Shown: positions 14,411 to 14,576 of the stretch, piece after piece | Layout of the letters: each line of letters opens with the position of its first letter | Position numbering within the stretch: the stretch's first letter is position 1 | The notes under the pieces: model-generated | The model's database searches: none | Told to the model about the DNA's origin: nothing | Seen by the model: only the letters and a program-made list of their open reading frames with translations | Translations under genes and position numbers: made by a program | DNA from: JBHHXR01 sp046757205 | Lineage (GTDB): Bacteria > Pseudomonadota > Alphaproteobacteria > Rhodobacterales > Rhodobacteraceae | Assembly: GCA_046757205.1 (NCBI GenBank) | Contig: JBHHXR010000068.1 | Coordinates: 1 to 14,576, forward strand | Reading direction: 5' to 3' | DNA: 14,576 bases

Positions 14411-14576
14411 GTCGCTTCTCCTTTGCCGGATGCGGCCCCCAAGCGACGGGAGCGGCCGACCACGGCGTTTCTTGGTTGATTCCGGGTCTGCGCGAGACCA
14501 CGAAGGGCGTATAGACGGGCATCGCGCCCGGTTCAACCCGCGATGTTGCGGCTCTTGCTCACCAACAGAGGGCCGC
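14411..14576 (-). other. Region upstream of rplO: Shine-Dalgarno, otherwise no recognised gene
   Basis: Apart from the rplO ribosome-binding site, I recognise nothing here. A short open frame from the window edge ends at a TGA (14533-14535) and could be the tail of an upstream gene, but its 13 visible residues do not resemble L30. A 5-bp stem (CGGGC/GCCCG, about 14515-14529) follows it. Confidence 0.3.

Noticed and set aside
14533..14576. Possible C-terminus of rpmD (L30) at the right edge
   Set aside because: The 13 visible residues before the TGA do not resemble known L30 C-termini, so the identity cannot be supported.

Overview
The window is GC-rich DNA from an alphaproteobacterium. From family memory, the RpoA, S11, RarA and amino-acid transporter sequences look most like Rhodobacterales and their relatives. 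Every gene I can support lies on the minus strand, so transcription runs from high to low coordinates. Long open frames on the plus strand are antisense shadows.

Right part (about 9.1-14.4 kb): the end of the ribosomal-protein supercluster, in the order rplO - secY - adk - rpsM - rpsK - rpoA - rplQ. It ends in a clear Rho-independent terminator at 9091-9122. secY and adk overlap by 4 bp (ATGA). rpsM starts with GTG after a 200-bp gap. Several gaps (rplO-secY, adk-rpsM, rpsK-rpoA, rpoA-rplQ) hold strong hairpins that could adjust expression between genes.

Middle part (about 5.3-9.0 kb): a periplasmic HtrA/Deg-type serine protease with two PDZ domains, the replication-fork AAA+ ATPase RarA, then two small adjacent BLUF-domain (blue-light/flavin) proteins. 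The BLUF proteins are the most unusual content. One carries Glu in place of the photoactive Gln. The other has lost both the Tyr and the Gln of the BLUF photocycle.

Left-middle (2.4-5.3 kb): a tightly packed operon crcB (fluoride channel) - RluC/RluD-type pseudouridine synthase - HAD phosphatase - ATP12 chaperone. All three junctions are 4-bp ATGA overlaps, so translation is probably coupled along the operon. A TTGACA-type promoter candidate precedes crcB, and I see no fluoride riboswitch.

Left end (1-2.4 kb): the start of a general L-amino-acid ABC transporter operon: aapJ (periplasmic binding protein) with its own promoter and a structured leader, an intercistronic hairpin, then aapQ (permease), cut by the window edge. 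Downstream aapM and aapP are expected outside the window.

No tRNA, rRNA, CRISPR array, insertion sequence or phage gene is visible, and no gap exceeds about 225 bases. Apart from the BLUF pair, the content is core housekeeping.
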